In this document: piece after piece, positions 7,273 to 14,814 of the stretch
Position numbering within the stretch: the first letter of the stretch is position 1
How the letters are laid out: every line of letters starts with the position of its first letter
Origin: Frateuria_A sp035943815
Lineage (GTDB): Bacteria > Pseudomonadota > Gammaproteobacteria > Xanthomonadales > Rhodanobacteraceae
Length of the DNA: 64,000 nucleotides
Assembly (NCBI RefSeq): GCF_035943815.1
Contig: NZ_DASZBU010000015.1
Location: 248,001 to 312,000 of the forward strand
Direction: 5' to 3'
Notes under the pieces: generated by a model
The model's database searches: none
What the model saw: the letters and a program-made list of their open reading frames with translations, nothing else
What the model was told of the DNA's origin: nothing
Made by a program: the position numbers and the translations under genes

Positions 7273-9189
7273 TCAATGGAACTGATCGCTCGGCGGCACC
7301 CAGGAGCTTGAGCTTCCCGGCGGAACACGAGCGGGCGCCGGCAGCGTTGCGGTGCCCCCGCAGCCGGGCGGCAGCGGGCCGCCGCTGACACGTGCCGCGG
7401 CGCATTGGGCCGCATTGTCCAGATGGACCGGGGCGGCCGCTGATGCCGCCGCCGAGGTGCTGGCGGACGACACCGGCGCGAGGGGTTTCGCCGGCGCCAG
7501 ATCCAGGCGCTTGTAGAGTTCCGGATTCTTGGCCGCCTTGGCGGGTGGGTCGCCGCCGCAACCGAACAACGCAATCGGGAGCAGCGGGCGGACCTCGCAG
7601 TTGACCCGCACGCCGCGCGGCAGGTGGAAAGTGTGTTTGATGGTGGTCTTCTCCACCGCGTGGCGCAGGGCGGTGTCGATGGAACTCTCGCCCTCGGGCG
7701 CCCAGTCCCCCTCGAAGCGCGTGGGCCGGTAGCCGATGTCGGGCGCGCGGCGCTCCATGATGTCGGTGTCGCCATGTGGCTTGAGCTGGATGTAGCTGCC
7801 CAGCCGGCCGTGCTCGGCGCCCTCGGCGGCGCCCGGTTGGGCCTTGCCCTGCTTGCCTTCGCCCTGCCCCTTGCCCTGGCCCGCGTTCGGCGCCGGCGCG
7901 CCGGTGTTGCCGACGGTTGCGGCAGCGCCTTCGCGGGCGCCGGGATTGCCGTTGTCGCTGCCTTGGGGCGTGGCCTCGGGTGCGCTGCTGGGCGTGTTCC
8001 CTGGGGCGCTGGGGTTGCCCGCCGGCGTGGCGCTGGCTTGGGTGGCGGCGGCTGCCTCGGGCGTGGCCTGTGGCTGGCCGGGCGCTGGCGCCGGTTCGCT
8101 CGCGGCGGCCTGCGGGCGCGCGAGGGTGACGGCTGCGGCAGGCGTGGCTGGATTGGCCACTTCGATGGCCGGCGCGGCCGGTTGCGGCGCGGCCGGTGCC
8201 TTGGCCGTGTCCAGCGGCACGGCCGCCAGCTGCGGCTCGGCAAGCTGGATGCTGGGCGCCTGCACCCGCGGCCGTTCGCGCGGCACGATGGCTGCGGGCG
8301 CGGTGACCTGTGGCGCCAGGTCGATGGTGGGCGCGGCCTGCGCCGCCAGCGGGATCGGCTCGACCTGCGGCGCGGCGGGCGCCGCGGCCTGTTGCGGGCG
8401 CACCAGCGTCACCGTGCTGGGCGGCAGCTTGGCCGGCGGCGCGACACGGTCGAGCGCGATGCTCGGCGCGGCGACGGGCGGCGGCGCCTGCGCCGGCAGG
8501 GCCGGCATCGCCAGCGAGGGCGGGGTGGGCATCGGCCGGTTGCCCTCCAGCTGCGCCTTGCGCACCGGTTCGGGCTGGAACTTCGGCGGCACCGGGCGGA
8601 CGCTGGGCGGCGTGTCCAGGTTGACCTGGGGCGGCGCGCCAGCCAGTGGCACCGGCGCGAGATCCGGCGCGGGTTGCGGATGCGGCAGCGCGAGCGGCGG
8701 CGACGGCGCCGCCACGGGCGCAATGCGGATGGTCGCCTTGGGCGCGGTGACCGTGATCACCGGAACGTCGGGCGTGGCCGCTGCAGGTTGCGGCTGCGTG
8801 GCCGGCGCGCGATCGGCCGGACGGGCGGTGACGGCGGATGCGCTGCCGCGATGGCGCGGCCCCACCCGCTTCGGCGGTGTGCCGCGCACGGGAGGCGGGG
8901 GTGGCGGCTCGGGCTTGTCGATCAGGCGCACCTGCAGCGGCGCGGACTTGAAGTGCGGTTCCTGCAGGTCGTAGGCCGGGCCGAGGATGGCGCCGAACAG
9001 CACCAGCAAGTGCACCACCAGCGCGCCGACCAGGCCGGCGATACGCAGGCCGCGCTCGCTTGGCCGTTCGGCGCGCCGGCGGCGGTAGACGATGGCCTGC
9101 GCCGCGGCCTCGCGCGGGGAGCGCAGCATGATCACCGGATGCGCGTTGGCGGGCGAGTCGCTCGGCTTGGGCGCGGGTGGCAGGGGCAT
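7273..9189 (-). CDS. Pro/Ala-rich membrane-anchored protein with Cys-motif C-terminus (paralogue A)
   Basis: Function unknown. The 638 residues read: a basic cytoplasmic start (YRRRRAERPSERGLR), one transmembrane helix at about 48-70, a stretch RLIDKPEPPPPPP like the periplasmic entry of TonB proteins, then about 370 residues of Pro/Ala/Val-rich low complexity. A distinct C-terminal block runs from residue 464. That block is homologous to the next gene upstream: GDTDIM, YRPTRFEGDW, RLDLAPAKPLA and a Cys-flanked C-x6-G-G-P-L-P-P-G-C motif. No canonical TonB C-terminal domain is seen. The start is uncertain (9189 or the internal ATG at 9129; neither has a good ribosome site). GC and Pro bias make antisense frames look open. 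Confidence 0.7.
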   Translation of the reverse strand: MPLPPAPKPSDSPANAHPVIMLRSPREAAAQAIVYRRRRAERPSERGLRIAGLVGALVVHLLVLFGAILGPAYDLQEPHFKSAPLQVRLIDKPEPPPPPPVRGTPPKRVGPRHRGSASAVTARPADRAPATQPQPAAATPDVPVITVTAPKATIRIAPVAAPSPPLALPHPQPAPDLAPVPLAGAPPQVNLDTPPSVRPVPPKFQPEPVRKAQLEGNRPMPTPPSLAMPALPAQAPPPVAAPSIALDRVAPPAKLPPSTVTLVRPQQAAAPAAPQVEPIPLAAQAAPTIDLAPQVTAPAAIVPRERPRVQAPSIQLAEPQLAAVPLDTAKAPAAPQPAAPAIEVANPATPAAAVTLARPQAAASEPAPAPGQPQATPEAAAATQASATPAGNPSAPGNTPSSAPEATPQGSDNGNPGAREGAAATVGNTGAPAPNAGQGKGQGEGKQGKAQPGAAEGAEHGRLGSYIQLKPHGDTDIMERRAPDIGYRPTRFEGDWAPEGESSIDTALRHAVEKTTIKHTFHLPRGVRVNCEVRPLLPIALFGCGGDPPAKAAKNPELYKRLDLAPAKPLAPVSSASTSAAASAAAPVHLDNAAQCAAARVSGGPLPPGCGGTATLPAPARVPPGSSSSWVPPSDQFH

Positions 9190-9301
9190 GGCGGAAGTGT
9201 AGCCTGCAGGATGGAAGGGTCAGTTGTGTGCGGGCGGGTTCCGCTCGGGCGCGCGCTTGCTTGCGCGTTGGAGTGCGGGATCCCGCTCCGGTCTCCCCAT
9301 C

Positions 9302-9337
9302 CGCCCTTACTCGCGTCATCCATGACGCTCGCCCTTC
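9302..9337. repeat. Dispersed 34-nt repeat, copy 1 (inverted relative to copy at 21297)
   Basis: Read on the minus strand this is GGGCGAGCGTCATGGATGAC followed by GCGAGTAAGGGCGG. The segment at 21297-21332 is the same with about four differences. Both lie in gene-free gaps. The gap here, 9190-9451, holds no gene. Confidence 0.6.
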
Positions 9338-9451
9338 GGGGGCCGGCTTCGCCGTTCCGCCGGCGCTCCTGTGCCGCTGGTCGAGCACCTTCCCCCGTAA
9401 CCGGCGGAAGGACCAACCTTGTGTTTGTCCTTGCTCGAACTTGCCGTAGGC

Positions 9452-10339
9452 CTACGGCTTGCGGCAATGCGCCGGCAGCGGCTTGCCGGATTGCCGCGCT
9501 TCGCCGCATTCGGCGTCCACCGCACGCCGGGGCGTATCCACCGGGCAGCCGTGCGGCAGCGGCTTGCCGTCGCGATAGAGCGCGATGCATTCGGACAGCT
9601 CGCGCCGGGGCGGCTGGAGTTCCTTCGCCAGCGGCGCCGGCGCCATGTCGAGGCGCTCATCGCCGTCCTTCTTCGATGGCGGCGCCGGCGGCATCACGCA
9701 ATCGGGCGTGGGGATGCCGAACACGGTCTTGCACTTCAGGTGCACGCCGTGGCCGACGTCGACCGATTTCTTCTCGCCGGTTTGGGTCGCACGCAGGACA
9801 CTGCGCAGGCCCTGCCCCAGGATGGTTTCGTCCGGCGGAGGGAAATCCCTGTCGAAGCGCGTGGCCTGGTACTTGACCGGATCATCGTGGCGCATCACCT
9901 GCACGTCGCCCTGCGGCATGCGCTGGACGTAGCCGGGCGTGGGCGCGGTACTGGCGGCAGCGGCGGGCAGCAACGGCTGGCCAGTGCGGTCGAACAGGCG
10001 CAGCGTGGGCTTGGGCGAAGCGGCCGGCGTCGGCAGGCTGGCCGTCATCGCCCCCTTGGCCGGTGGCTCGTGCACGACGCGCGGAACGGCCCTTGGTGGC
10101 GGTGGTAGAGGTGGAGGAAGTGACAGCGGCGGTGCAGGTGCGTTCCGGGGCGTGCGCTCGATGAAGCGTACCTGCAAAGCGTCGTCCAGCCGCACGTGCA
10201 TCACTTCGTGCACCGGCCGAGGCCGCATTTCCCACCACACGACGACGGCGAACAGGCCGTGCAACGCGAGCATCACGCCGAACGCCAGGCGGAAGCGCCA
10301 CGGCTCGCGCGGCGGCATGCGCTCCCGCCGCGCGCGCAA
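9452..10339 (-). CDS. Pro-rich membrane-anchored protein with Cys-motif C-terminus (paralogue B)
   Basis: Shorter paralogue of the downstream 638-residue protein, function unknown. From a TTG at 10339 it has 295 residues: basic cytoplasmic segment, transmembrane helix LAFGVMLALHGLFAVVVWW, then VRFIERTP, a Pro-rich linker, and from residue 136 the shared block (GDVQVM, YQATRFDRDF, ERLDMAPAPLA). It ends with two copies of the C-x6-G-K-P-L-P-x2-C motif (CIALYRDGKPLPHGC and CGEARQSGKPLPAHC). The frame stays open upstream to 10498 and reads sensibly (RKELPIVSPPQVEPHRW), but no ATG, GTG or TTG occurs there, so the true start is unclear. An ATG at 10318 is another option. Confidence 0.65.
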   Translation of the reverse strand: MRARRERMPPREPWRFRLAFGVMLALHGLFAVVVWWEMRPRPVHEVMHVRLDDALQVRFIERTPRNAPAPPLSLPPPLPPPPRAVPRVVHEPPAKGAMTASLPTPAASPKPTLRLFDRTGQPLLPAAAASTAPTPGYVQRMPQGDVQVMRHDDPVKYQATRFDRDFPPPDETILGQGLRSVLRATQTGEKKSVDVGHGVHLKCKTVFGIPTPDCVMPPAPPSKKDGDERLDMAPAPLAKELQPPRRELSECIALYRDGKPLPHGCPVDTPRRAVDAECGEARQSGKPLPAHCRKP

Positions 10340-10723
10340 CAGCGCACGCGTGTCTTCGTCCAGCGGAGCCAGGCCGTGGCGTGGACGCTGCGGCGTCTTC
10401 CAGCGATGGGGCTCGACCTGTGGTGGGGAAACGATGGGGAGTTCCTTGCGAACGGGGAAAACGGGCGTCTTATCGTGCCCGCCTTCGCAAGACCATCACG
10501 TGAGCGCTTCGGTTCCGCACGCGCTGCCGCTTGACCAGGCGGCCGGATCGCACAAGGCTACGCAGGCGGCACCCGCCGCATCCCGCCATGACCGCCCCGC
10601 CCGCGCCGCCCGCGGCGCCCCAGGACGACCATGACGGCCCGCCATCGTCAGCCGCCAAGCGCGGCCTCGTGCGGCGCCGTTCATGCCCTGCGAGACCGTG
10701 CCTCTGTAGAGGAGGGTCGCATC

Positions 10724-12763
10724 GTGTCGTACAGCACGGAAAACATCCGCAACATCGCGCTCGCCGGCCACGCCGGCGCCGGCAAGACCACCCTGTTCGA
10801 GGCCTTGCTGCATGCCGGCGGCGTCATCCAGGCGCAGGGCTCGGTCGAGCGCGGCACCACCCAGTCGGACACCGACGCGCAGGAGAAGGCGCGCGGCCAT
10901 TCCATCGACAGCGCCATCGCCGGCATCGACCGCGAGGGCTGCCACATCAACCTGATCGATACCGCCGGCTATGCCGATTTCCGCGGCGGCACGCTCTCGA
11001 CCTTCGCCGCGGTGGAGACGGTGGCAATCGTGGTCAACGCCACCAACGGCATCGAGCACGGCACGCGGCGCATGATGGAGCGCGCCCGCGCGCGCGGTCT
11101 GGCGCGCGTGCTGGTGGTGAACAAGATCGACTTCGAAGGCGCGCGACTGGCGGGGCTGGTCGACGCGCTGCGCGAGGAGTTCGGCCCCGAGTGCCTTCCG
11201 GTCAACCTGCCCGCGCAGGGCGGCAAGCAGGTGCTGGATTGCTTCTTCCACGCCGAGGGCGCGACCGACTTCTCCTCGCTGGCGGCGGCGCACCAGCAGA
11301 TCGTCGACCAGGTGGTGGAGATCAACGAAACGACCATGGACGCCTACCTCGACAAGGGCGAGGCCGCGCTCGGCCGCGAGCAGCTGCACGAAGCCTTCGA
11401 GCAATGCCTGCGCGAAGGACACCTGGTGCCGATCTGCTTCGTCAGCGCACGCACCGGGGTGGGCGTGGCGCAGTTCCTGGAGCTGGCCGAGCGCCTGCTG
11501 CCCAATCCGGCCGAGGGCAACCCGCCGCCGTTCGTCAACGGCCAGGGCGAGCCGATCACGGTCAACGCCGACCCGGCGCAGCATGTCGTCGCCGACGTGT
11601 TCAAGATCGTCAACGACCCGTTCGTGGGCAAGCTCGGCGTGTTCCGCGTGTGGCAGGGCACGATCCGCCGCGACACCCAGCTGTTCGTCGACGACGCCCG
11701 CAAGCCGTTCAAGGTGGGGCACCTGTTCCGCCTCGACGGCAAGGCGCACGTGGAGATCGAGCGGGCGATCCCGGGCGACATCGCCGCGGTGGCCAAGGTG
11801 GAGGAGATCCACTTCGACGCCGTACTGCACGACTCGCACGAGGAGGACGCCATCCGCCTGGCGCCGATGGATTTCCCGCAGCCGATGTTCGGGCTGGCGC
11901 TCACGCCCAGGCACAAGGGCCAGGAGCAGAAGCTCTCCCAGGCACTGGCCCGGCTGGCCGAGGAAGACCCGTGCCTGCGCACCGAGCACCACAAGGAACT
12001 CAACGAGACGGTGGTGCGCGGACTGTCCGAGCTGCACCTCAAGGTGATGCTCGAGCGCATGCGCGAGCGCTATGGCGTGGAAGTGGATACGCACCCACCC
12101 CGCATCGCCTATCGCGAGACCATCGCCGCGCACGCCGACGGCCACCACCGGCACAAGAAGCAGACCGGCGGCGCCGGCCAGTTCGGCGAGGTGTTCCTGC
12201 GGGTCGAACCGCTGGACCGCGGCGAGGGCTTCGAGTTCGTCGACGAGGTCAAGGGCGGCGTGATCCCCAACCAGTACCTGCCGGCGATCGAGAAAGGCGT
12301 GCGCCAGGCGATGGAGTCCGGCGCGATCGCCGGCTACCCGATGCAGGATCTGCGCGTGACCGTGTACGACGGCAAGTACCACCCGGTCGATTCCAAGGAA
12401 GTGGCCTTCGTCAGCGCGGGCAGGAAGGCCTTCATGGATGCGGTGGGCAAGGCACGGCCGATCGTGCTGGAACCGATCGTGGACGTGGAGGTGGCCATCC
12501 CCGAAACCAGCGTGGGCGATGTCACCGGTAGCCTGGCGGGCAAGCGCGCGCGCATCATGGGCACCGACTCGCAGCGTGGCGGCGAGCTGCTGATCCGCGC
12601 GCAGGCGCCGCTGGCCGAGCTGACCGATTATCCGACCGAATTGAAGGCGATGACCGGCGGACGCGGGCGCTACAGCCTGGACCTCTCGCACTACGAGCCG
12701 GTGCCCCCGCCGGTGCAGAAGCAGCTGTCCGAGGCGTGGAAGCCGCACGTGGAGGAAGATTGA
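10724..12763 (+). CDS. EF-G-like GTPase (EF-G2 / FusA2 type)
   Basis: Translation-factor-family GTPase paralogous to elongation factor G. A GTG at 10724 follows AGGAGG by 8 nt and gives 679 residues. All EF-G domains are recognisable: P-loop GHAGAGKT (15-22), NKID, domain II and the domain IV/V region (QTGGAGQFGEV, MTGGRGRYSLDL). The G domain departs from true EF-G: G1 is GHAGAGKT where EF-G has AHIDAGKT, and G3 is DTAGYADF (79-86) where EF-G has DTPGHVDF, so the catalytic His is Tyr83. This fits the EF-G2 group, whose role is unclear, rather than the essential translocase, which normally sits in the str operon. Confidence 0.88.
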   Translation: MSYSTENIRNIALAGHAGAGKTTLFEALLHAGGVIQAQGSVERGTTQSDTDAQEKARGHSIDSAIAGIDREGCHINLIDTAGYADFRGGTLSTFAAVETVAIVVNATNGIEHGTRRMMERARARGLARVLVVNKIDFEGARLAGLVDALREEFGPECLPVNLPAQGGKQVLDCFFHAEGATDFSSLAAAHQQIVDQVVEINETTMDAYLDKGEAALGREQLHEAFEQCLREGHLVPICFVSARTGVGVAQFLELAERLLPNPAEGNPPPFVNGQGEPITVNADPAQHVVADVFKIVNDPFVGKLGVFRVWQGTIRRDTQLFVDDARKPFKVGHLFRLDGKAHVEIERAIPGDIAAVAKVEEIHFDAVLHDSHEEDAIRLAPMDFPQPMFGLALTPRHKGQEQKLSQALARLAEEDPCLRTEHHKELNETVVRGLSELHLKVMLERMRERYGVEVDTHPPRIAYRETIAAHADGHHRHKKQTGGAGQFGEVFLRVEPLDRGEGFEFVDEVKGGVIPNQYLPAIEKGVRQAMESGAIAGYPMQDLRVTVYDGKYHPVDSKEVAFVSAGRKAFMDAVGKARPIVLEPIVDVEVAIPETSVGDVTGSLAGKRARIMGTDSQRGGELLIRAQAPLAELTDYPTELKAMTGGRGRYSLDLSHYEPVPPPVQKQLSEAWKPHVEED

Positions 12764-12792
12764 CTTCCCTAAGCCAAGTCACCGCCGGACCT

Positions 12793-12838
12793 GCTCCCTC
12801 TCCCCCTGCCGGGAGAGGGTTGGGGTGAGGGGCCGGGG
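12793..12838. repeat. Intergenic CTCCCTCTCC/GGAGAGGG hairpin repeat, copy 2
   Basis: GCTCCCTCTCCCCCTGCC followed by GGGAGAGGGTTGGGGTGAGG. It lies between the convergent EF-G-like and DJ-1/PfpI genes, as expected of an element that could stop transcription from both sides. Confidence 0.7.
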
Positions 12839-12905
12839 CTTGCGGGAAGCCCCGCGCCATCGGGCACGAGTTAAGCGAGAAAGCCGAAGCAGGGTGGCGG
12901 GAACT

Positions 12906-13454
12906 TCAAGCCGCCAGCGCCTCGATCACGGCTTGCGCGAACGCCGGAATGTCATCCGGCTTGCGGCTGGTGATCAGGTTGCCATCGCGCACCACTTCGC
13001 GGTCTTCCCACCTGGCTCCCGCGTTCTCCAGGTCCTGGCGCAGCGACGGCCAGGAGGTGACCTTGCGGCCCTGGACCTGGCCGGCATTGATCAGCGTCCA
13101 CGGGCCATGGCAGATCGCCGCCACGGTCTTGCCCGCCTCGGCGAAAGCCTGCACCAGTTCGACCGCGGCCGGCTGGGTGCGCAGCTTGTCGGGGTTGATC
13201 ACGCCCCCGGGCAGCACCAGCGCGTCGTAGTCGGAGACGTCCGCTTCGCTGAGCCTCACGTCCACCGGCACGCTGCCGGCCCAGTCGCCGCCCTTCCAGC
13301 CCTTGATCTCCTTCACGTCGCCTGGCGCGATCACGGTGACCTCGGCGCCGGCCTCTTCCAGCAACCGCTTGGGCTCGGTGAGCTCGGAATATTCGAAGCC
13401 ATCGGTGGCCAGTACCGCGACCGCGCGGCCGTTGAGCTTCTTTGATGCAGCCAT
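12906..13454 (-). CDS. DJ-1/PfpI family protein (PfpI-type protease/deglycase)
   Basis: Cytosolic class I glutamine-amidotransferase-like protein of the DJ-1/PfpI superfamily, most like the PfpI/YhbO stress-protein branch. The start at 13454 has a perfect AGGAGG upstream and gives 182 residues. The nucleophile elbow AAICHGPW puts the reactive cysteine at C115 next to a histidine, as in PfpI. The conserved LPGGVINPD segment is near residue 81-90, and the C-terminal VVRDGNLITSRKPDDIPAF is typical. Reported activities in the family (protease, glyoxalase III, deglycase) cannot be told apart here. The frame upstream of the chosen ATG is not conserved. It is a single gene; the gap to 13692 holds only repeat-like sequence (GCGCCCTTCGGGCACCCTCC near 13630). 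Confidence 0.88.
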   Translation of the reverse strand: MAASKKLNGRAVAVLATDGFEYSELTEPKRLLEEAGAEVTVIAPGDVKEIKGWKGGDWAGSVPVDVRLSEADVSDYDALVLPGGVINPDKLRTQPAAVELVQAFAEAGKTVAAICHGPWTLINAGQVQGRKVTSWPSLRQDLENAGARWEDREVVRDGNLITSRKPDDIPAFAQAVIEALAA

Positions 13455-13691
13455 GGCGAACCTCCTGCGAGTAAAGCGCGGAGGATGGCGCACGGCGCGT
13501 CTTGCGCGCGTCGTTCGGGTGTTAGCGCGCCGCGGTCGCAGATGCAGGCAGTTCGGTTCGGCGGATCCGTTTGGTGCGACCGACGGATCGCGCGCTGGGC
13601 GCGATGTCTGGTTGCAAGGCCCATCAATGCGCCCTTCGGGCACCCTCCCTTGTAAGCGGGGGAAGGATCGGCCGAGCACCGGCGCCCGAGG

Positions 13692-14159
13692 CTACCGCTT
13701 TGGCTTGAGCAGTGTCCCTGTGCAGTTGGGCGCGCCGCACAGGCACTGCCACAGCTTCTTCAACCGCGCGGTGTAGGGCACGTCCAGCACGATGCCGTAG
13801 TCGTAGGTCAGTTCCTCGCCCGGCTCGATGTCGCGGATCGCCTCGATCAGCACGCGATCCTTGCGCGGGTCGCCGCTTTCGCTCTCCTCCACCACGGCGC
13901 GGCAGTTGGGCGCGCAGCTGTGGTTGATCCAGCGCGCGGTATTGCCCTTGCGGTTGGCGTCGATGATGTAGTCGTCGTTGAGCGTGAACAGGAAGGTGTG
14001 GCCCGTCTCGCCGCCGTCGCCGTACATGGCGTCGGCCTCGGGGTGGGTCATCAGCGTTCCCTTGTACTGGATGATCTCCTCGCCCTTCTTGATCGGCGCG
14101 GTGGCGAACACGCCATTGCCGTGGATGGGGGAGCGGCGGGCGACATAGCGGCGGAGCAT
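13692..14159 (-). CDS. SET domain protein (putative lysine methyltransferase)
   Basis: Compact 155-residue protein made almost entirely of a SET domain: HGNGVFATAPIKKGEEI, the S-adenosylmethionine/pseudoknot segment RWINHSCAPNC and the catalytic-tyrosine segment GEELTYDYG. A post-SET-like cysteine cluster (CLCGAPNCTGTL) that would bind zinc closes it. Such short bacterial SET proteins are thought to methylate protein lysines, but the substrate is unknown. The ATG at 14159 has no clear ribosome site, and no better in-frame start exists upstream. It diverges from the lipoprotein gene at 14315, leaving 155 nt for two promoters. Confidence 0.85.
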   Translation of the reverse strand: MLRRYVARRSPIHGNGVFATAPIKKGEEIIQYKGTLMTHPEADAMYGDGGETGHTFLFTLNDDYIIDANRKGNTARWINHSCAPNCRAVVEESESGDPRKDRVLIEAIRDIEPGEELTYDYGIVLDVPYTARLKKLWQCLCGAPNCTGTLLKPKR

Positions 14160-14314
14160 GCGAGGGAAGGCCTTCGAACGAAAGACGCTGATGATGCCTG
14201 CTCGGCGCGCCCGGCGAAACCGTGGCAACCGCCGTGGTCGCTTGCCGCTGACGCGAACGTGCCGGCTGTGGTTAGAATCGGAAAAATTCGAACGATCGTT
14301 TGGAGAGCCTTCCG

Positions 14315-14794
14315 ATGCGTTTCCTGCGCTGGATCGTCCTGCTGTCGCTGGCCGTGGCCCTGATCGCCTGCGGCCCGCCGCGCAAGAGCGTCTTTCCGCC
14401 GACACTGAGCATCCAGCAGCTGTCGCTCACGCCCGGCGGCGCCTGGCGCCTGACCGTGCGCATCCAGAACAACAGCTACGGCGGCATGGACTTCACCGAG
14501 CTGGACGGCCAGCTCGCCATGGCCGACAGCGTGCCGGTGCGCGTGCACGGCAGCTTTGACCGCGACATCCCGGCCTTCGCCGGCGACGTGGTGCAGATCG
14601 ACGTATTGCCCACCGCCGCCATGAGCAAGGCACTGGCGGCCAGCGCGGCCAAGGGCAGCGCCGGCGCCCTGTCCTACACCCTTTCCGGCAGCGTGCGCGC
14701 CAAGCCCGAGCAGGAAAAGGCAGCGCGCGATTTCGATTTTTCCGGCAAGGACTGGCTTTCGCCCGTGCCCGGCATCGCCCATACCTGGCGCTGA
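14315..14794 (+). CDS. Putative lipoprotein, LEA type 2-like fold
   Basis: Predicted 159-residue outer-membrane or periplasmic lipoprotein. The signal peptide MRFLRWIVLLSLAVALIAC ends in a clear lipobox (LIA before Cys). The mature part (LSIQQLSLTPGGAWRLTVRI, then NNSYGGMDFTELDGQL) has the beta-rich look of LEA type 2/WHy-like lipoproteins, which is my best guess from general pattern. GGAG precedes the ATG at 14315. The stop is 20 nt before the acyl-CoA dehydrogenase start, so the two are probably cotranscribed; a functional link is not evident. Confidence 0.7.
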   Translation: MRFLRWIVLLSLAVALIACGPPRKSVFPPTLSIQQLSLTPGGAWRLTVRIQNNSYGGMDFTELDGQLAMADSVPVRVHGSFDRDIPAFAGDVVQIDVLPTAAMSKALAASAAKGSAGALSYTLSGSVRAKPEQEKAARDFDFSGKDWLSPVPGIAHTWR

Positions 14795-14814
14795 CTTCAT
14801 CCGAGGAACACCCG

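Noticed and set aside
7064..9876. Long open frames antisense or parallel to the Pro/Ala-rich genes (for example 774 and 750 codons)
   Set aside because: They arise from high GC with few stops; they show Arg/Gly/His-rich low complexity, no domains and no ribosome sites. The minus-strand frame with a membrane helix and homology to its neighbour is the real one.
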